Shown: positions 46,649 to 58,553, numbered from the stretch's first letter. The stretch is DNA of 64,000 bases from Hygrophila difformis (GCA_030278955.1 JAOANR010000004.1:14000428-14064427); one strand, 5' to 3'. Numbers and translations are program-made. The notes: generated by a model not told the origin, from the letters alone.

Positions 46649-46926
46649 TAATCTTTTTAGAGATGAAAAAGTATCCCACAATAGTTGACATTTTTAGGTA
46701 ATTTTAGGTATTTATGTTATGTTATGTTTTCACTATATTGCCGTATACTTTACATAAATGTTATTTCTTCACATTTATTACGAAATAGTTTAGTTGGAGG
46801 GTAAAAATGAAAATTTATGAGTTAATAAATGCATATCTTGGCTATTGAAATTGCGCTGAAAGAGACAACTAAAACAGAACGGAGCGAGTACATATTTTAT
46901 CAATCATTTCTATGCAATTTATAACA

Positions 46927-46938
46927 TCCTTTATATTT

Positions 46939-46971
<33 letters not shown>

Positions 46972-47119
46972 TTGCAATTCGTCTTAAATTTTTATTTTGC
47001 CTATTCCTTGTCTTACTTTATTAATCGTTACCAAATTGAACCTAATTCACCCTAATCATGTAAATTAAGTCATCTAACACAATTAACAAAATTGTGGAGC
47101 CACACAAAAGACATGTTTA
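46927..47119. other. Spacer with (TTA)n microsatellite
   Basis: A (TTA)n run at about 46940-46970, then AT-rich DNA. No gene. Confidence 0.7.
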
Positions 47120-47437
47120 TGTTGTGAAATTTATAATTTTATGGACAAATAACTCAGTATGTATATGTGTATATATATATGTGTGTATATTAAGTAAATA
47201 TATGGCGTATGTATATATGTATAGTAGTGCAGACTGCAGAGAAGATAAAAGAAATAATAAGTGGAGAGAGAGAGAGAGAGAATTCTTGATCAAAAAAATG
47301 ATCTATCTTTTTTAATTCCATACTCATTGATTTATAGGCATAAGAAAGCACTCATATCACGTGAAACCAGATGTAAGGCATACTATTCAAGATAATGAAT
47401 GTGGACCAGACATCCAACAACCTTATTTATTGCAATA
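47120..47437 (-). repeat. 3' LTR of the minus-strand copia element
   Basis: Plus strand runs TGTTGTGAAATTTATAA to TTATTGCAATA. The GA microsatellite and TATATA runs account for most length differences from the other LTR. Confidence 0.92.
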
Positions 47438-47580
47438 CTCCCCCTTTGGATGTCTTATATACAGAGAATATGCCTCGTTAAAACCTTACTAGGAAAAAAT
47501 CCAGTGGAAAAAAATCCTAGTGAAGGAAAAAGAGCACATTATTCTTGTATTCATTGGTCCCCCTGATTTGGACATTATTT

Positions 47581-50500
47581 TCAATCTCGAAGCCTTCGCA
47601 TTCCAATTTTCTTCACGAGCTTCTCGAATGACGTAGTCGGCAATGCCTTGGTAAATAAATCCGCTAAATTATTTTTTGACCGAATTTGTTCCACATCGAT
47701 TTCACCATTCTTTTGAAGATCATGAGTGCAGAAGAATTTTGGTGAGATATGCTTCGTTCTATCCCCTTTGACATAACCCCCTTTCAACTGGGCTATACAA
47801 GCTGAATTATCTTCAAATAAAATTGTTGGGGGGATTTGTGATTCAATGATTAGACCACAACATTTCAGTATATGTTGAGTCATTGACCTCAACCAAACAC
47901 ATTCTCGAATCGCCTCATGGATTGCTAATATTTCGGCATGATTAGAAGAAGTAGCAGTTAGAGTCTGCTTCATTGACCTCCAAGAGATAGCAGTTTCGCC
48001 ACAAGTAAAGACATAGCCTGTCTGAGATTTGGCTTTGTGTGGATCTGATAAATAACCTGCATCGGCATAGCCAATTAACTCATGTCGAGAATATTTTGGA
48101 TAAAATAACCCAAGATCAACGGTTCTTTGGAGATAGCGAAATATATGCTTTATGCCTTTCCAATGTCGTTGAGTAAGACAAGAACTGAATCTTGTGAGTA
48201 AATTGACTGCAAATGCGATATCATGTCGCATGTTATTTGTAAGATACATCAACGTGCCAATTGTGCTTAAATATGGCATTTCTGGGCCAAGTTGCTCTTC
48301 ATTATCTTCTTTTGGACTGAATGGATCATTTGCAGGATCATGTGCTCGAACGATCATTGGATTACTTAGCGGATGGGCATAATCCATTCGAAATTGCTTT
48401 AATACCTTTTGGGTATAAGCTGATTGATGAACAAATATGTCTTTTTCCAAATGCTCAATTTGTAGGCCAAGGCAGAACTTCGTTTTTCCGAAATCCTTGA
48501 TTTCGAACTCCTTTTTCAGATATTCAACAGCCTTTTCCAGCTATCCAGGAGTTCTAATTAAATTTAAATCGTCAACATAGACCGCGGCGATTACAAATTC
48601 TGACCCATTTTTCTTTATGAATACACAAGGGCAGTTAGGGTCATTTGTATATCTTTCATTTATCAAACTTTCACTGAGGCGGTTATACCACATTCGCCCA
48701 GATTATTTGAGCAGAATTTTTGCAATTTGATGGAATAAGTTTCTCTGGGTTTTAAGTTACAAGACTCAGGTAACTTAAACCCTTCAGGTATTTTTATATA
48801 ATATCATTTTCCAATGAGCCATATAAATATGCAGTAATAACATCCATCAGTCTCATTTCAAGATTTTTCTCGTACTGTCATGCTCATGAGATACCTGAAT
48901 GTTATTCCATCCATAATTGGGGAATATGTTTCCTCAAAATCAATTCCCGGTCTTTGGGAAAAACCTTGGGCTACAAGCCTTGCCTTATATTTGGCAATTT
49001 CATTGTTTTCATTTCTTTTTCTTACAAACACCCACCTGTAGCCAACAGGTTTCACATTTTCTGGTGTTTGGACAATAGGGCCGAATACTTTTCATTTATT
49101 CAATGAGTCTAGCTCAGACTGAATCGCATCATTCCATTTTGGCCAATAATTTCTTTTCCGACATTCTTTAACTGATCTTGGTTCAGGATCCTCGTTATTT
49201 CCATTAGATCGAGTGCAACGTTGTATGCAAAAGCATTATCAACCTTTATTTCATTTCGGTTCCAACATTTTCCAGTATAGATATAATTGACAGAAGTTTC
49301 ACTAACTTCATTTTCATTTGGTGAATGTTTTTAGGTTCAACCTTTTAGGGGGTTGAATCGATTCCTCATTCGGGAGTATCATCGGTGATTGATTTATCAC
49401 CCATATGGATTTTCCTCTTTCGTGGATTTCTATCCTTGGAACAAAAAGGCCTACCACGCTTCAGGCGTGCAGTAGATTCATTTGCACTCGAAATTTGCCC
49501 TTCTGGAATATTTATATTAGTTGCTGCATTTGCTGCTTCAATATATGATTTTGGTACTTTAGCAGCATCATTAAAAGCATCGGGTAATTGATTTACAATT
49601 CCATGCAAATGCACAATTCTTTGAACTTCAAGTTTTTGCTTTGTACGAGGATCAAGGAAATCAAATGGACTTTGCCAAGATATTTCATTTTTCAGTTGAT
49701 CATTTCCTCCCCCTAATGTCGGGAATTGAGTTTCATCAAAATGACAGTCTGCAAATCTTGCAGTAAATAAATCATCCGTTTTTGGCTAAAGATATTTAAT
49801 AATCGAGGGTGATTCATACCCGACATATATGCCCAACCTTCTTTGAGGTACCATTTTCGTACGTTGTGGTGGCGCAATTGGTACATAAACCGCACACCCA
49901 AAAATTCGCAAGTGGGATATATTGGGCTCCTTTCCAAATACAATTTGTGTAGGGGAATAGCTTAGCTTGTCGGCCTCATTTTCACAAGTAGTGTTGCATG
50001 TAATATAGCATGTCCCCAAGCAGAAACAGGGAGTTGTGACTTCATCAACAAAGGTCTTGCAATTAATTGCAATCACTTAATAAATGATTCTGCCAGACCA
50101 TTTTGCGTGTGCACATGAGGCACAGGATTTTCAACAGTAATTCCCATCGACATGAAGAAATCATCAAATGCATGTGATGTATAATCTCCAACATTATCAA
50201 GACGTATTTTCTTTATCAGATGATCCGGAAACTGTGCTCGCAATTTTATAATTTGTGCAAGTAATCTTGCGAACGCCAAATTACTAGTTGATAATAAACA
50301 AACGTGTGACCAGCGTGATGACACATCAATTAATACCATAAAGTACTTGAAGGGTCCACTTGGTGGATCAATAGGTCCACATATATCGCCTTGAATTCTT
50401 TCTATAAATGTAGGGGATTCAATTCCCACTTTTACTGGAGATTTTCTGGTTATTAATTCCCTTGGGAACAAGCAGCACAATTGAACTCATTTGGGTTCAA

Positions 50501-52254
50501 TGTCATTTGCTTTTTCAATGTATGGCCATTTGAATTTTCAATAATTCGCCCCAGCATTACACTGCCAAGATGCCCAAGTCTATCGTACCAGGTAATAAAT
50601 TCACTAGTAGCTTTCAAGCCTACTAGGCTAGTATTTCTACAACACATATTTTTGTATAGTATAAGCCAGAGGAATAATATGGCAATTTCTCATTCACAAA
50701 TTTTTTTCCATTTTCAATTCGAGTTATCAAAAGATACTCGTGATCTGCCTCTTTTGAAGTTTCAATGTGATATCCATTTTTTTCGAATATCATTGAAGCT
50801 TAGTAAATTTCTTCGAGCTTTGCGTGAGAACAAGGCGCTTTCAATCGCCATTTTTGTCCCTTCAGGGAGAAATATAACAGCTCGACCAGCCTTCAATGCA
50901 TTTTGCATTACCGCTTATAGTGTTCACTGATGTCTTTTCCAATTTTAAATTGGAGAAATAACTTTTGCTTTTCAAAATGCTATGCGTCGTTGCACTGTCA
51001 ATGAGGCAAATGTCATCTCCGACTTTTAAATTTCCTGCATCAATTTCTTTTACAAGAGTATAAGAAGATAATCAATTATCACCAATATAAATATCATTCT
51101 TGCAAAACATAATTATATTATACATGGGTAATAAAAGAGAAGTACAATATATCATTATTTATATTTTACAGGAATAGTAAAAGAGAAGTACAAAATATAT
51201 ATATATCTATATAATATATTAGTATTTAGTAACAGTATCTGGCTCAACAAAGTCATCAGCTTCCAGGTGCGTGATATCATCTTTTAATATATCATCATAT
51301 GTATCATCATGGGCATTACGGTTGATTCAACAACTTGTCTTTCTTTTCCTTTCGAGGCCTGATACAGTTCAACTAGGTGTTTAGCTGTATGGCATGTTTG
51401 AGCCGGATGACCTTTAATTCCACAACAATCACAGATTTCATCATTGTATCTATGCTTTCTTGCATAATTCCTTTGTTATGGTTTGTAAGGCCTTCTGGTA
51501 TCATATCTGCGATTTTGCTCAAATCGAGGCTTATTTCAATAATTATTTTGACGAGATGATTCAACTCTGCCTCGATTGTGATACCGATTTTGGCCACGAT
51601 CATCATTTTGATTTTAAAGTGCCCAGATCACGCACATATTTCGCTGATTGAACTGCGTTCACCTCAGGGAACGGTTTTGCACCTGCGGGCCAAGATTCAT
51701 GATTTCTCAACGGCAATAGGCTGCTTTTTCAGCCAATAATAAGCAGGTGATAAGATCAGAATATCTTTGAAAACCTTTTTGACGGTATTGCTCACTCAAT
51801 ACTGAGTTTTTAGCATGAAACGTAGAATACATTTTTTCAAGTATTTCTTCTTCAGATATCTTTTGCCCACATAATTGCAATTGGGCCGTAATTTTGAACA
51901 CAGCGGAATTATATTCCCGGACTGTTTTGAAGTCATGAAGCCTCAGGTTTTTCCAGTCATCACGGGCTTTTGGAAGTACCGTCTTTTTAAGGTTATCATA
52001 TCTTTCTTTAAGTTTTTCCCACAACGCCAGTGAGGATTCCACAGTCACATACTCCATTTTGAGTGCCTCTTCGATATGATGGCACAAGAAAATCATGGCT
52101 TTTGCCTGATTTTGACGGCTGGGATTTTTGCCTTCAGCAATAGTATCTTCCAGACCCATTGAAGCAAGATGCATTTGAACATCTCGGCCCAGGACATATA
52201 ATTACTTCCTTCAACGGTTAAGGGAGCAAATTCCTGCTTTGTAATGTTAGCCAT
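47581..52254 (-). pseudogene. Copia gag-pol of the minus-strand element, many breaks
   Basis: In minus-strand order: gag starts at ATG 52254 (MANITKQEFAPLTVEGSNYM), changes frame near 52190 and continues LASMGLEDTIAEGKNPSRQN to about 51707. The integrase zinc finger region reads WYDRLGHLGSVMLGR (50600-50560). The integrase core includes ERIQGDICGPIDPPSGPFKY (50410-50350) and IRLDNVGDYTSHAFDDFF (50210-50150), with QNGLAESFIK at 50105-50075. Reverse transcriptase pieces include VGYRWVFVRKRN (49050-49015). RNase H (48110-47600) has LIGYADAGYLSDPHKAKSQT and NLADLFTKALPTT. Stops and frame changes separate these blocks, so the element is not autonomous. Confidence 0.88.
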
Positions 52255-52331
52255 AATCTTATTGAAAGTTTAGAAATAAGAAATTATACCTCAAATAGTA
52301 AACCGGACAGAGTCTCCTCGTGCTGCTAACG

Positions 52332-52649
52332 TGTTGTGAAATTTATAATTTTATGGACAAATAACTCAGTATGTATGTGTATATATATGTATATTAAGTA
52401 AATATATGGCGTTTGTATATATGTATAGTAGTGCAGACTGCAGAATTGAAAAGATAAAAGAAATAATAAGTGCAGAGAGAGATAGAGAGAGAGAATTCTT
52501 GATCAAAAAAATAATCTCTTTTTTCATTCCATACTGCATTGATTTATAGGCATAAGAAAACACCCATACCACGTGAAACCAGATGTAAGGCATACTAGTC
52601 AAGATAATGAATGCGGACCAGACATCCAACAACCTTATTTATTGCAATA
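52332..52649 (-). repeat. 5' LTR of the minus-strand copia element
   Basis: 318 bp, partner of 47120-47437, ending TTGCAATA before the GTTTA duplication. A GA-rich tract (AGAGAGAGATAGAGAG) is near 52475-52495. Confidence 0.92.
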
Positions 52650-52941
52650 GTTTAATATTTCTATCAACACATGGATAGTTAGCCCGACCCATATCGGATG
52701 TCCCTAAACAGCCCGATGGAAACATATCCAAAATTCAACTCCCCCACCTCTAATAAGATAAGTGCAAGAAACAATATTAAGGTCATCTCCAACTATAACT
52801 CTATTTTTCAGTCAACTCAAACTCTATTTCGCAATTACTTTTACAGTTCTTCACTATTCATCTCCAACAACTTTAAGTTTTCCTCTATTTCAGAATATTT
52901 CATTTTGATTTATGTTTTATTTAAAACTATATTAAATTGTA
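52650..52941. other. Short spacer, no feature
   Basis: AT-rich sequence between the copia element and the next MITE. The small ORF at 52698-52961 shows no recognisable protein. Confidence 0.6.
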
Positions 52942-53199
52942 CTCCCTCCGTTCTTTTTTAAAGGTTATGTTTTGACATTTTTACTGTTTATTATAGCACT
53001 TTGACTTCTATTTTTGTTATAATTATAGAACACAAAATATAGCCAAGTGAGATTTTGTTGGATTCGTCTCATCTAGTAGTTTTTAAATATCAAATTTTTA
53101 GAATTTTTACTTGTACCAAATTTGAGTTATTAATCGTTGAAAATGTGCATTGGCATACGTGCAAATAAGAAGTATAACCTTTAAAAAAAATGGAGGAAG
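52942..53199. mobile_element. Stowaway-like MITE, about 258 bp
   Basis: Left end CTCCCTCCGTTCTTTTTTAA, right end AAAAAAAATGGAGGAAG, with TA at 52940-52941 and 53200-53201. It lies directly against the CACTA transposase fragment and probably inserted into it. Confidence 0.8.
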
Positions 53200-53205
53200 T
53201 ATAAC

Positions 53206-54268
53206 TTAAAAACTCATATTTGAGAATGGATTAAACCCGCCAGTTGCTAACCTTAGCCTAACATTGCGGGGATCTTGTGCAAATAATTCATATCTTTTGT
53301 CAAAGTCCTTCCGTTCTTGAGCATCAGCGAGATGTTTTAATGTGCCATCATCTACACGTTTTTCCTTGTGCCATCTCATATTTTTATGTTGTTTTATTAG
53401 ATAGGAACAACCTTTGTAATCTTGGTTTGAATGGAAAATACAGTAACACTTTTGAGGAATTTTTTTATTCGTTCTTTCAGTAGTATTTCCCTTACTCACT
53501 TCATAAACTTTGTAACGAGACGCATCACACTTTGGACACTACTAGTTGTTCTCATGTTGTTTTTGAAATAGCATACTATCATTGATACAAGCATGGATTT
53601 TTTTCATAATCCAAACCTAGGTCCTTAATCATCAATTTAGCCTCATAATATGGTCTAGGAAATGCCTCGCCAATTGGAAACACCTTCTTTAGAACCTTAA
53701 GCAACATAGAAAATGATTTGTTGCTCCATCTATTAAGAATCTTTATACGAAGTAAAGTGAGAATGAATGACAACTTAGTGAAGCTTTGATAGCATGGATA
53801 TAGCTCAATATTAGATAAGTCTCAACAACCTCACAAACTTATCTGATTCCCAGTTAGGTGTTGAATCTTCATTTACACCATCATTTCCAATATTGGCTTT
53901 AGCTGCTCTCAAATAGTCTTCTAGCATAACTAGAACATTATCATTATTATCTTCAGTTCTCATCCAATCATTTTCATTCTTTTCATTCATCTCAATTTCT
54001 TCATCATCTTCAAAATACCCATATTCAGATTCTTAAACTCCTCACCATGACACACCCATGTAGTTTAATGTTTAAGTATTCCAAACTCAAATAAATCAGC
54101 TTCCACATAATCTCGAGTTTGAAACAAAATATTGTTGCACTTTTTACACGAGCGTTTTATTTTAGCAGAAGGTTCAATGGAACTATATGCAAAATTCAAA
54201 AATTGTTGCACTCACCTTTCATACTCCAAAAGAGTCCTGTTATGAAGTGCAATCCACCTTCTATCCAT
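53206..54268 (-). pseudogene. CACTA TNP2-type transposase, N-terminal fragment
   Basis: From ATG at 54268: MDRRWIALHNR, IEPSAKIKRSCKKCNNILFQ and TTWVCHGEEF give the transposase-associated zinc-finger-like domain with its CKKC pair. After several frame changes come LNRWSNKSFSMLLKVLKKVF, EAFPRPYYEAKLMIKDLGL and YEKIHACINDSMLF, the start of the TNP2 domain. Further down are RWHKEKRVDDGTLKHLADAQ and QDPRNVRLRLATGGFNPF. The rest of the catalytic domain is absent. Confidence 0.88.
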
Positions 54269-56085
54269 ATTCACTTTCTACAAATAGTCAAACGCGTTAA
54301 GGAGTTAATGACTTAACAACAACATACTGACAATAAAAATCAAATGACACCGCAGATGGTCTTTCAACACATCCTATTACCAAATTTTGTGTTATGTTAT
54401 AGGAATATGTTCCAAAGCTACAACAAATTAGCCTCTACACTAATCAAATCAGATAGATAACAAAAAACATACTTGATACCACACAAAACACCATTTCCTA
54501 AAAATACATTGCATTTCCTACAGTAGGTATGTGTTTCCTTGCTTATTTCACATCTAATAGTTAAAATAAACAAAATCCATCATCTAAAATGAGGGCGAAG
54601 TCACAGAAAAGGGGAATTTTGCGGCCGTCATTTTTTTGATTTAAAATTTGAAGTTCTATTGTTCATTTTTGGTTCAATGTTGAGTCTTCGTAGCGGAATT
54701 TTATGAGAATATAATAGTAGTTCTTCAGTATTTGAATAATCACTGCTTTGATTATGCCATATCTTTCTTGAGCATAGAATTTTCGATTTCAACCGGCTGG
54801 GCTACATTTCTTTTTCAAATGTTGCCATCTTAGAGGTTTCTGCTTTTAAAATTATTGAACTGTAGCAATAAATCATATCCAAAGACTTTTTAAATTTGGT
54901 GGAATCATAGCCATCCTATTATTTTATTACATATGTTTGCACACACCAGTTAACCACAGTATTGGATGTCTCCTAGCTACTAGCTCTCTTTCTAATGAAT
55001 TGTTGGCTTGGCTATAAGCATGACATTAAGCTCTAAACCAGATGATATTTTGATCTTTTTCCATTCAACTTTAGAGTTGTTGCTTTGTATGAAACCTGTA
55101 AATTGAAGAGGAAAATGTTGTATGCTATTTATCTTTCCTACTTTCTGCTTCTATGTCTAATGCATATTGATCTGATATTCTGATGTATGCTCCCTGTCAA
55201 ATATGAAAAGTTCAGGCAATTCATGGTCCATTAATAGTCTAAGAATACAGGTACACATCAGGTCACATGTTTTCACATGACTTTCACACCATAATTCTTC
55301 AATGATGTTTCTAAAGAAAAAATCAATCAATGGTAAACAACACATACCATGCCACTAATTATATCTCCCGACACAACTATACAACTAACAATAAACACCC
55401 ATAACAATCGTATTAACAATCTTCTTATACGTGACTTATTTCCAACTCTGAATTTACCATTCCACTATGAAATTGTATAAATTATTCAAAGGCAATTGTA
55501 TATTTGTATACATGTATAGTCGAATCTATCAGACACAATCGATTGTAGAGATGCTTGAATGCAATCCGCAACCTGACACATAAACAAAGACAAGTATAAT
55601 TAGACTTGCTAAACGACTTAATATACAAAAAAAGAATCCCAAAACACCATTGCTAAATAACTTCAATACAACAGTTACTCACAATTGCTCAACATTAAAC
55701 TACTACCCAACCTATTATAAAATCTCCAAAAAAATCCATAGTCAAAAAAATAATCTAACCATGCTAATATTTTGAACTCAATTAATCAATCGAAGCCATC
55801 AACACCCCAATCAATCTAAGATTTCCACATCAATACAACTCCACATTCAAGTTTCCATAACCCAACATATCCATTAAACATCTAACACGAAAATCCTTAT
55901 ATCCAACAATCTTCTCTCATTCATGCCCATCTTTCAATCTCCATACTCCAACCAAAACCACATTAATTACTTCAAGTTAACATACCAATAATCCACAGAA
56001 TTCAAACACATAATACCAATTAAATTGACACACTCAAGAATTCAAGAACACCAAAATACCCAATTCAAGGAAGTGACAAATATAC
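54269..56085 (-). other. Probable first intron of the CACTA transposase gene
   Basis: 1.8 kb of AT-rich DNA with no supported ORF, bounded by a donor-like TAG|GTATATTTG near 56085 and the transposase start at 54268. The exact acceptor is not clear. Confidence 0.45.
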
Positions 56086-56360
56086 CTACAAAATGAAGAA
56101 CCCACTGCCCAGCCACCGGCATTTTGCCAGAATGAGGAGCAGCAGTTGTTGCTGCGATGCGCAACACCGCGCAAAGTGACCAACGATCGCAGACGACGAT
56201 GAATAGTCGGGAGGATTGGGAGCCAGTGGGTTTAATTTGACAATGAAGGGCTGAGATGTTGAATGGAACTCTCTGCCGCAGCAGTAGTTTAATTGATTGA
56301 TTAGAAAGAAGCCAGAAACTTGAATTCTCTTTGATGTGCGCTTCCGTGTTTGCATATGCT
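56086..56360 (-). other. Probable 5' leader exon of the CACTA gene
   Basis: Less AT-rich than its surroundings, with a short ORF of about 89 codons that resembles no known protein. Position and the donor at its end suggest a leader exon. Confidence 0.4.
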
Positions 56361-56749
56361 AAGGAAAAAAATTTGGAAGTATAGTTTAAATGATAACACG
56401 AGTGATGAGAGAGGAATTAATAATTAATAATTTTTGGGAATGCAGATTTCTGGGATTGAAGAATCAATTCTTCTGTCTAATTTTGGTGGGAAGTAGGTAA
56501 TTTGAAGGAATAAGCTAATTTTTTTAATGTTAATTAAAATATTATTTACTATATAATTATAATTTTAATTCATATTTTTATATGATGTTAATATTAGTGG
56601 GTATTGATAAATTGTTATTGTCACTACTTATATAAAATATTTATTGTCACAAATTTAAAATATCACAAAAAAATTATAAATTAATTATTTGCACAAAAAT
56701 AAAATTGCCACTAATATATAATTGTATCAGTGACAAAAGTTATTGCCAG

Positions 56750-57713
56750 ATCGGATTCCAGACACAATAGGACTTTGAAGAAAATTTGGATAAACGAAAT
56801 AAGGGTAAAATCAACATACCAATTTGATCAAGAGAATTGAGATGGAGTTAAACCTCGAAGGAATAAGCGCACCCCCTCTTCCAATGATCCTCCTTGGATA
56901 AATTCAAGCAATCCAGTTTTGAAGATTGCAAGGTGAGAGTGCCAATTAAAACGCACAAAGTTTTGAGAGCACTTGGAAATATCAACTTTTGAAAAGAGAG
57001 AAATTCATTCATCAAATAATCAAAAGTGTTTACAAGAGTAAAGGAGGACCTATATATAGGCCCCAAGTAATCCTAACAACTAAGGGAATAAATCCCATAA
57101 CATAAGGAAACTAAATCTAATAAAAGGAAAAAAATATATTAGCAAATATTAAATATATGGAAACAAGATATTGTCTGCAAGCTTCATCGTCCACGCTTTA
57201 TCTTGGAACAGTTAATGCGAAGAAATGATGGTGCTTCGAAAATATGATTCTTGCTCCAAAACAAACGCGATATTTCCACGCTATATTTATGTCGTTGCGA
57301 AACAAATATTGCGTGTGAATATCGCAAGACTTGATTCTCAAAATTCTATTAAGTGTGCGAGTATTGCAAGACTTGATTCTCAAAATTCTGTTGAGTGCTT
57401 CCCCACAAGATATTCCACACGCTATGTACCTATGCGATGTAAAATGACATAGCGTGCGGCAGAAAAGATATCGCGTGTGGAACTTTTCAGAAATCTGCTA
57501 AGTGTTTTCAGCATGGCCTTCTTTCTCGGGCAGCTTCCATGTGATCACTGTTCTTCCTCCGAACGTTGGCTTAATCTGCTCCCACTCTTCAACATATGAT
57601 CTCAGCAGTCTAGCCACATGCTCCGTAAACATCTTAGCTCTTTGCATCGAACATAGGCCTTCGGGTATTTGGATCATAGTTTGGGCTACCATGCCAGGTA
57701 TAGATCAAAATTA
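56750..57713 (-). repeat. Unidentified insertion with an LTR-like interior and a short ORF
   Basis: Interrupts the subterminal region of the CACTA element. A palindromic TATA-like GGCCTATATATAGGTCC is near 57048-57064. From 57190 to 57480, words built on CGCGATAT, GCGTGTG and CACACGCTA alternate. The phrase GCAAGACTTGATTCTCAAAA is directly repeated at 57325 and 57365. An ORF of 64 codons on minus (57692-57498) has EQIKPTFGGRTVITWKLPE, which I do not recognise. It may be a captured gene fragment. Confidence 0.35.
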
Positions 57714-57889
57714 AAATAAATTAATTAGTCACAAAATACAATGATATATATTGGTGTTGACACTAGTTATAATTGGTATTATTAAATTTGTCAACTAAAT
57801 ATTTTATCACAATATTTATATTTATAATGACAAATTTATTCATGTAACCATGAGATTCGTCACTAAACATACTTTTTTTCGTAGTGAAG

Positions 57890-57991
57890 GCAAATGCGAG
57901 CTTAATCAGGAAGCGTAAGGGTAACAATCCCGGGCTTTTGTTATTAACCTTCCGCTGTAAATTCGAGCATGGAGAACCGGGGTATTACAAC
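57890..57991 (+). repeat. End fragment of a gypsy-type LTR
   Basis: Ends GAGAACCGGGGTATTACA, close to the end of the LTR at 25918-28217 (AAAACCGGGGTGTTACA). Only the last about 100 bases remain, as if the CACTA element had inserted into the LTR. Confidence 0.5.
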
Positions 57992-58500
57992 ATCAACCAA
58001 AGCAATCAAAAGCAACTATAAAGCACAATAAAAGTGACAACAAGATTTTTGCGTAAAAACCCTTCATAAAGAAGGTAAAAACCACGGGTAAGTTGCCACC
58101 ATATCGAATAATGAATACACCAATGTTCTCTGTAGTAATAACCTAGATGTTTGTGAACAATCAGATTTTTACTAATCTTGGCTACCAACAATCATCATCA
58201 TTATATCAATAAATTCCCAAAAATACTTCAGAAATAATTCTAGGCTAACAATGAAAAAGATGTATAAGAGAGATTTCACCAAAGAATGTAAATACTCCTC
58301 AAGGATTTCAAGACCGATCGTCCATGTTCATCTTCCTTTTCTCTCTTCTTTCCCCATTGTGCTTCACGATGCTTCTTGTCTAATTTTTTGGTTGTCTTAC
58401 TCTGCACACCACTCATGGCAGCGGTGCTCCAGGTAAGTCCTTGCTTTTTTTTAAAAAAAAAAAAAACCAAATGACTTATTATTGGTCAAGGCCAATAGAA
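57992..58500 (-). repeat. Copia-type LTR fragment
   Basis: Contains, on the minus strand, GGTTTTTACCTTCTTTATG and GGGTTTTTACGCAAAAATC, matching the end-of-LTR phrase of the Tork-like solo LTR at 39910-40563. Neither end nor a target duplication can be placed. Confidence 0.45.
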
Positions 58501-58553
58501 ATGGAACGGTATTTATTATAAATTATTTTTAAATTTTAAAAGACTGTGAAATA

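Larger units (their letters stand above)
46172..46888. mobile_element. Outer Stowaway-type MITE of a three-level nest
   Basis: Starts CTCTCTCCGTTCCATAATAG and ends ACAGAACGGAGCGAG, with TA on both sides (46170-46171, 46889-46890). Its interior is interrupted at 46194. Confidence 0.8.
38455..46926 (+). mobile_element. Old, heavily interrupted Ty1-copia element
   Basis: The 5' LTR (38455-38606) is followed by TGGCATCAGAG, a mutated primer site. Traces of a copia polyprotein then run in order: gag (WDALCMMYSMI... near 38885), protease (SWIQDSCASAHTTGN near 39495), integrase (FELVHCDVWG near 40710; GVSERKHLHILDIAR near 41020), reverse transcriptase (SSWRAAMDEEMSAL near 42045; KQSPMAWFDKFSN near 42880) and RNase H (GYSDADYDGSKSERQSTSGY near 44312; FHERTKHIKIDCYF near 44590). 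The final TKPLGNKHFYELCTKL (45723-45775) leads to TTGAGGGGAG and the 3' LTR. At least eight later insertions split it, and stops and frame changes are everywhere. Confidence 0.85.
46043..46926 (+). repeat. 3' LTR of the old copia element, split by nested MITEs
   Basis: Follows TTGAGGGGAG (polypurine tract). Shared text with the 5' LTR (TTGTTCCTAGATTTTAGG, GCTCATTAATGCA) runs to 46171. After the MITE nest it resumes with TTTATCAATCATTTCTATGC and ends CAATTTATAACA. A (TA)n run lies near its start. Confidence 0.7.
47120..52649 (-). mobile_element. Ty1-copia element, minus strand, 5.5 kb, decayed
   Basis: Two 318-bp LTRs (47120-47437, 52332-52649) enclose a minus-strand polyprotein. GTTTA at 47115-47119 and 52650-52654 is a perfect target duplication. 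The LTRs differ at about a dozen sites plus short indels (counted by eye), so this insertion is clearly older than the one at 16180. The primer region next to the 5' LTR reads CGTTAGCAGCACGAG on the minus strand, resembling the CGTTATCAGCACG site of some plant copia elements and not the usual initiator-tRNA site. The polypurine tract AAAGGGGGAG lies at 47438-47447. Confidence 0.92.
53200..57886 (-). mobile_element. CACTA (En/Spm) element remnant
   Basis: On the minus strand it begins CACTACGAAAAAAAGTATG at 57886, the CACTA terminus. Subterminal copies of TTGTCACT/GTGACAAA-type words follow (57880-57720, 56760-56600). Then comes a leader exon ending TTTTGTAG|GTATATTT near 56090, an intron-like stretch, and a TNP2-type transposase from 54268. 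The far end of the element is missing beyond 53200. The order fits a plant CACTA element read from its 5' end. Confidence 0.75.

Noticed and set aside
57498..57692. Calling the 64-codon ORF a gag or viral gene
   Set aside because: No zinc knuckle, coat or polymerase motif is present. It is listed only as unknown.
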